Below, one piece after another: positions 58,277 through 64,000 of a stretch of 64,000 nt of DNA (its first letter is position 1; each line of letters opens with the position of its first letter). The notes beneath the pieces were generated by a model, which had not been told where the DNA came from, ran no database searches, and saw only the letters and a program-made list of their open reading frames with translations. Location of the stretch: NCBI GenBank assembly GCA_963965975.1, contig OZ014413.1, forward strand, positions 10,460,601-10,524,600. The letters are read 5' to 3'. Source of the DNA: Xestospongia bergquistia (Eukaryota; Porifera; Demospongiae; Haplosclerida; Petrosiidae). A program made the position numbers and the translations under genes.

Positions 58277-61200
58277 CTAATAATTAGCGGAGTCTATTAC
58301 TATTAATGTATTAATGGCCAAATACTTCAAACTATTATTTTTAACAACAACATTTTGTAATTGTTGTTCACCAAATTCAGTAATTTTAGGACATTCATTG
58401 AGATATAGATATTGTAATGTGTTATTGTTAATGATGAGATGAGAGAGATGAGGTACATCATTATCACTAATGGTAGTGTCATCAAAGAAGAATATTTCCT
58501 GGATTATTTTATTATGAGTTAGAGCTGTTGTTAGTAAGTGGTAAGTATTTAGTAAGAGAGGTGAGGAGTAAAGACGTAGGTACTCCATTGTTTTGTTATA
58601 AGTTACTACTTGTGATAGTTGACTGACACAGTTAATATCAAAATGAGTGTTCCATATCTCAAGTATCCTTACTTGACATTCATTAATATCAGTTAATAGT
58701 GTTAATAAACTTTGAGGAGATAATGACTTCAGTTCAATAATCCATGTTGTATGTTGGTGTCTCTTTAATTGATGTATCACTTCTTTACATTCTGCCACAG
58801 TAGATGAAGTAAGTTTAACACCATCACTGCACCACTTAACACTCCCAGTGTCTCCTATAATAAAACATAGTTACTATATAATATTTTACACACACAACAA
58901 TAGCTATCTATACATACACTCTAACATATATAATGTCAAGGTCTAACGAAGACGAAAACAACGATATACGGAGATGAACGGATTATACAAAACGGACTTA
59001 AAATTACTGAGTGTTATACTAATAATAATTTACTATATTAGATGATCTGAACCAGGATTGGGACGTCACTATCTACTACTGAGACAAACACACAAGGTAG
59101 TGAACTGTCAGATAGACGTCAGTGAGGATGACTCAGTCATATCACTAGTCAAATAATTAAGAAGTAACACTCAAGCATAAATATGTAGGAGTTTTTCTTT
59201 GTGTCTTGTCTTTTGAAATTTCTCTTTTGTAAATTAACAATTCACCTTATTAACTCTATTAACATCAGTAATCAAGTCAGAATTATTATCATAATGTAAT
59301 TGTATAGTACTTTTCAAATGGTATGATGTAATTAAAACATATTAAATATAATGTTGTGATATGGTACAAGTTATTCAGTCTATAATATATGCACACCAGT
59401 ATCTTTTGAAATAGTTATTTGAATACTATTCTAACAACATTGAATAGTATATTAAGCTATGTAATAAACAGTGACATAATTTCAAACAATGTATTATCGT
59501 TTACACACAAGGTAAACTCAATTCTTCTGGTAGTTAGTCTTCTCCTTTTTTTGTTTTCTTATATTATATTATCTTCTTTAGACTTTCATACTCACTCATC
59601 ATAACATGAGAGTACATATACATACTATATAGCTTAAAGTATCAGTGAAAGTTTATTTAGTAATTTCAGAAATTTTTCGAAATTCATCCAATTTTAATGC
59701 CACACTCACAGTCATTATTAAAGATAACTTCATAAACCATTAAAAATTGCAGTTAATTTGTCAAATTTTATTTCCCCCAATATTTCCAGTACACAGTTTG
59801 CACATGTAAAATATCATTACATATATTATGATGTGATGATGAGTTATGTCTAATATACAAAGACATGGAAGACTCTATACTGATTGTAGATAAGGAAATT
59901 TTTATTGTGTGTAATTGCATGTGTTTGAAATTTTTTCGACACAGCATATTAAGTTTTTATCTGAAACTTTTGTAATTTTAAATTTTCCCGATTTATAATA
60001 ATATCCTTTTCAAGTCAATGCTGTCCTTAACATAATAATAAATCCTTGTATATCATCATTGTAGTACTACATATATAATGCATAGTCTATAGCTAATAAT
60101 TGCCACTAGTAATAAGGTTACTCCTTGTCCTTCATTCACTGCAGTAAATTGAGTTGCCAACTTTCCAGTTATGAACACACAAAGTTGTACAAACTTCCAT
60201 TTACATGATATAGACAAAATTAGTGAAGTGTATGTGGATTTGAAAATAAGATTATACAAGCCAGTATGTAAGATGACTTAAATTTCAAGATGGAGTCTTA
60301 TATCTCTAATTAAAACAAGTCCATAAATAGTACTATCCCTTCAAAAACAAACTTCTTACAATACTTTAGAGTGTGCTTGTATAGAGCTCATTTAGTTTTG
60401 TGTATAGTAATACTTATGACTGACCAATCAAAATGTTCTCCTATATAACATTTAAATTTCTACATCTTACTTTGACTAGTGATGTCTGCTGTTTCATGAT
60501 CTGATGAAGTTAACTTAGAAGTATCATCCACTCTGTCATCTGGTTCTTGAGTTATTTTGTCATCTGATGGTAGCTGTTGTTGTCTATCTAGTACCTTCTC
60601 AAACGTTTGACTTAACTGAGGATCATCACTTTTAATCTGTAGAGCTAAACAGATTATCTGATATAATAGAATATCAAGTAATTGTTTACCTTTCATGTTC
60701 TCCGTCAACTGACTAATCTTTTCTTCTCTCTCTATTAACTGTAAAGTTAACAATCTTATCTTTTCTTGTAGCATCTCAATCTCTTCTTGTTTCTCTACTA
60801 ATACTTTATCAGTAGCTATACAACATAACCATATATGGTATGTACTACGTTATACTAACAGTACTATAGTTCACCTTCTTTCTTTCTTGTCACCTTCTCA
60901 ATCTCTTTTTGTTGGTCCACCAATACTTTATCAGTAGCTATACAACATAATCATATATATATTATATGCATGTACATGTACTATCACTGAAAGATGGCCC
61001 TTAGGACCAACACTTTCAGTCAAAGTATAGAACCTTTTGGTCCCCAGGACTATCATTTCATGAACAAGTGGTTGTAGGACAAGTTTGTCATGTAAAATTG
61101 GTCCTACCCTGAAAAGATGGTCCACCACATGCAGGGTCAAAATTTTCAGCTAAGACTGAAATTTGGTCCTGTCTTGAAATGGATGGTACATATACCATCT

Positions 61201-63311
61201 TAACAACATACACCTTTACAAAGACTGATTTCCTGCAATTATAATAACAAATAATGAAATGCACTAAAGTGCTTAGCTTCACTGTGACTTATCCAGAGAC
61301 CGCCTCAAGTGACATAATCTCACGTGATGTGCAAGATGATTATTGATGACTCAGCATTTCTCTTCAATCAAAGGGACAAAAGCTTTGCCTTTTAGTACGT
61401 CTACTGGGTACTTTGCACTCTAATTGACAAAAGGTCCAATACTTTCCAACTTCTTAGTAAAAGTTAGTGATTCTCCAATAACAGCTATGGTACTAGTATT
61501 TTTATTTCGCGCTCAATGCATCAACAAAGATAACTGCCAAAAGTTAGTAAAACTGTCATAACTTTCCAAAGAAGTATTTTGGCAAAACTTCTCACTTTAG
61601 AAAGTTAGAAAATGTCATAAGCTGTATGCAGGAGGTTTTTATTGATTTTTCGAGTCTTCAATGAAAGCTGTGCTTTTTTCAAAGGTTTTTCAGACTTTTA
61701 AAGCTTTTTGTTCATTTCACGCTCCTTTTGGCAGTATCTTTAAGAAGTACAGAAGTTTTGCTACCGTCTGCTATAGTTTGGTGGCTACCAGTGTCTTGTT
61801 TGCCGAGTTAAAGCAGTTCAAAGCCATTTGCCCAGGTAACAGACACACACACACACACACACACTGACAGACTACAGTAACCCTCGCTATGCACCCATGC
61901 ACAGCGAGGTTAATAATAACCTGTTTATTCTTTATTGTTTACAAAAATATAATACTATGAAGAGGTAATACATACTATGTACAGTTACACAATCACCATA
62001 AAACCAATCTTGACATTAATAACACTGCCTTACCACTCTCTGTTTGTCTACATTAGCAATATACAGATACCAAAACTGGGTCATACTATTGTCTTATCTT
62101 TCATTTTCATTGTAGACATGGGAATTCTGCAAAGCCTTCAAACATTAAAGTAGGTGGGGCTTTCATATGTATTATTGCAGCAATTTGTGACTTTGCATAA
62201 GGTAGTAATCAATATTTGACATGAGTTAAAAACTTGTATTATTGCTGGTGGACATCTGTTGTTGAATGTCCTGAAGGTGGGGTCTACATGACAACTTATT
62301 AAAAATCTTTTGTTGCTCTTTGAGTAAATAAATCTTAGAAGGTAGCTATTATATATATATACAGGTTATAACTCAATAAACTTAGAAATGTCATATCAAA
62401 CCTGATTCTTCTAAATATATAGTATAACTTTCCACTCTCAACTAAGAACTTTTCAATTTTTTCCTAATAACATGCTTTCTGGATTCTATATAATCTGGAT
62501 ATTTCTCTGATATATGTGTATACTTGTTTGACTAGCTCATTCTCCATCAGTATCTTCATAGGTATTAAATGTGTCAAAACATGTTGTCTGCGCTGACTGC
62601 TACAGACTATTTTTTTATTACTGGGCCTGAAATTTTGTGTGATCATGTCTTTTTAGGGCTAGCTAGACCACTTTTTTGTCAAACCAATTTTACTGTGACA
62701 GCACTACTAACAGTACCATTGCTTACCTTCTTTCTCTCTTGCCATCTTCTCAATTTCTTTTTGTTTCTCTAGTAATACTTTATCAGTAGCTATAGAACAT
62801 AACCATATATGGTATGTACTACTAATAGTTCTATAACTAACCTTCCTTATGGCAAGTCAACTTCTCTGTATCTAATGTCTTTCCCTTACTCGTTATTACA
62901 GAATGTAAGGTACCACATGGTTCATTGTGAATTTCTCTGGTTGCTGTATATTATAAATTAACTTTATATATACTCATGCAGTCACTTACCAATAACAGGT
63001 ATCTGATCTTTTAACATTGTCTCATATTGCTGAGCTAGACTCATTTGACCAATCAATTCCATCCTTAACATCTCCAGAACTTGTCTTCTTGTAGCTTGGG
63101 GTTTAGTATCCAGCCACAGTTCATACATTTTTGATACTTTGTAAGGAACAGGTTTGGGTAGTTCTTCAAGTTCATTTAACTTTCTAACATCAAGTTCAAG
63201 TTGTGTTCCCATTATATACCAGTTAGTACTGATAGGAACATGTTTACATAACTCAGCTAAAGTTGGTTTACCATTTAACATCACATCAAATGAACTATCT
63301 CCAGTAGCCAT
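58277..63311 (-). CDS. Death - coiled coil - LRR protein B (no NACHT)
   Basis: Same plan as protein A. Death-domain exon 63311 to about 62992 (MATGDSSFDVMLNGKPTLAE), a short exon about 62943-62842, then three related coiled-coil exons: about 62793-62729 (ATDKVLLEKQKEIEKMARE), about 60937-60880 (ATDKVLVDQQKEIEKVTRK) and about 60817-60690 (ATDKVLVEKQEEIEMLQEK). A longer acidic exon follows, about 60645-60475 (QLSQTFEKVLDRQQQLPSDD then DDRVDDTSKLTSSDHETADI), and the LRR exon, about 58854-58277, ends NTLIVIDSANY. Gene A has only one ATDKVL exon, so this gene gained two. Introns contain two large inserts absent from A (59222-60098 and about 60990-62690). Function is inferred as for gene A. Confidence 0.82.
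59222..60098. other. 880-base segment present in unit B, absent from unit A
   Basis: In unit A the sequence GTCTTTTGAAATTT runs straight into GCCACTAGTAATAAGG (about 54894-54920). In unit B these are separated by this segment. I see no inverted ends or transposase frame, so it is either an insertion in B or a deletion in A. Confidence 0.65.
60990..62690. other. 1.7-kb segment inside an intron of gene B, possible mobile element
   Basis: It separates two duplicated exon modules. It contains ATTTTCAGCTAAGACTG and repeated TTGGTCCT motifs, an open frame 61661-61867 in a G/C-richer patch, (CA)n at 61847-61864 and a hairpin CCTCGCT...AGCGAGG (61887-61914). No transposase is recognised and clean termini were not found. 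Confidence 0.4.
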
Positions 63312-63369
63312 TTTGGGTCCTTATTGGTGTAACTTGCCTATGATGACATCATTATGACATCATAGGGTT

Positions 63370-63955
63370 AATAATGGTAGTAAGTAATATTGGTATTGTA
63401 GGTAATACTAGTATTGCAAGTAATACTAGGATTGTCAGTAATATTGGTATTGTAGGTAATACTGGTATATAGGTAATATTGGTATTGTATGTAATATTGG
63501 TATAGTGAGTAATACTGGTATTGTAGGTAATATTGGTATTGTGAGTAATATTGGTATTGGGGATAATGCTGCTATTGTATGTAATATTGGTATTGTGAGT
63601 AATACTGGTATTGTATGTAATATTGGTATTGTGAATAATACTGGTATTGTAGGTAATATTGGTATTGTAGGTAATACTGGTATTGTAGGTAATACTGGTA
63701 TTGTGGGTAATATTGGTATTGTAGGTAATACTGGTATTGTAGGTAATGCTAGTATTGTGAGTAATACTGGTATTGTAGGTAATGCTAGTATTGTGAGTAA
63801 TGCTGGTATTGTGGGTAATACTGGTATTGTAGGTAATACTGGTATTGTATGTAATATTGGTATTGTGGATAATGCTGGTATTGTATGTAATATTGGTATT
63901 TTGGATAATGCTGGTATTGTATGTAATATTGGTATTGTGAGTAATACTGGTATCT
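63370..63955. repeat. 18-base minisatellite upstream of gene B
   Basis: The unit GTAATACTGGTATTGTAG repeats about thirty times with variants. Because 18 is a multiple of three it creates a long frame of GIVGNT-type repeats, which I regard as non-coding. Confidence 0.9.
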
Positions 63956-63975
63956 TCTTTACTTTTTCTTCTCTT

Positions 63976-64000
63976 TATGGATCAGTACTTTAATGGAATT
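63976..64000 (+). repeat. Start of a third Death-CC-LRR unit flank, cut by the window end
   Basis: TGGATCAGTACTTTAATGGA at the window edge equals the unit starts at about 52878 and 57776, so a third paralog probably follows. Confidence 0.7.

Noticed and set aside
63505-63993. Long frame encoding GIVGNT-type repeats
   Set aside because: It is produced by an 18-base minisatellite; the unit length is a multiple of three, and there is no non-repeat coding sequence, signal or splice context.

Overview
The window looks like a piece of a compact, AT-rich animal nuclear genome. The genes are split by many very short introns (about 45-100 bases) with GT-AG borders. They encode metazoan proteins (ILK, FIP1, ATRX with an ADD domain, calnexin, FANCF, aspartylglucosaminidase), and gene starts often lie within 150 bases of each other. 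Death-domain NACHT-LRR genes in tandem, intron style and overall divergence suggest a sponge, probably a demosponge such as Amphimedon. That assignment is an inference from family content, not a database match.

Layout. 1-327 holds the last exons of glutaredoxin-3 (+). 727-3694 is a coiled-coil TKL-like kinase gene (+) whose N-terminal helical part I do not recognise. 4054-6166 is aspartylglucosaminidase (-). 6167-8780 has no intact gene: it contains a GC-rich structured block and two decayed coding relics, one PDZ and one MULE transposase. 8781-9192 is a small NDUFC2-like gene (+). 9717-13581 is FIP1L1 (-), and 13713-15522 is TXNDC15 (+), which is followed by a decayed copy of its own last exon.

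16369-34276 is a tandem segmental duplication on the minus strand. In transcription order it reads ILK, an NLR (Death - membrane helix - NACHT - LRR), a truncated ILK copy fused to an NLR scrap, then a second NLR. Four satellite arrays sit in ILK introns. 34421-52443 is a dense housekeeping block: UTP18 (+), an APC15-like gene (-), calnexin (+), ATRX (-) and FANCF (+).

52878 to the end is a second immune-type tandem array. Two minus-strand genes encode Death - coiled coil - LRR without any NACHT domain, and the start of a third unit lies at the window edge. Their death domain is visibly related to that of the NLR genes about 30 kb away, so one death-domain exon family has been joined to two different effector/sensor architectures.

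How the genes may work together: the housekeeping genes are unrelated in pathway but are arranged as four head-to-head pairs (FIP1L1/TXNDC15, ILK/UTP18, APC15-like/CANX, ATRX/FANCF) that probably share promoters. The NLR and Death-CC-LRR families may interact through death-domain contacts; this is inference. Introns show two repeated habits: expanded (CT)n tracts that directly form the polypyrimidine tract of 3' splice sites, and minisatellites that begin at 5' splice sites.
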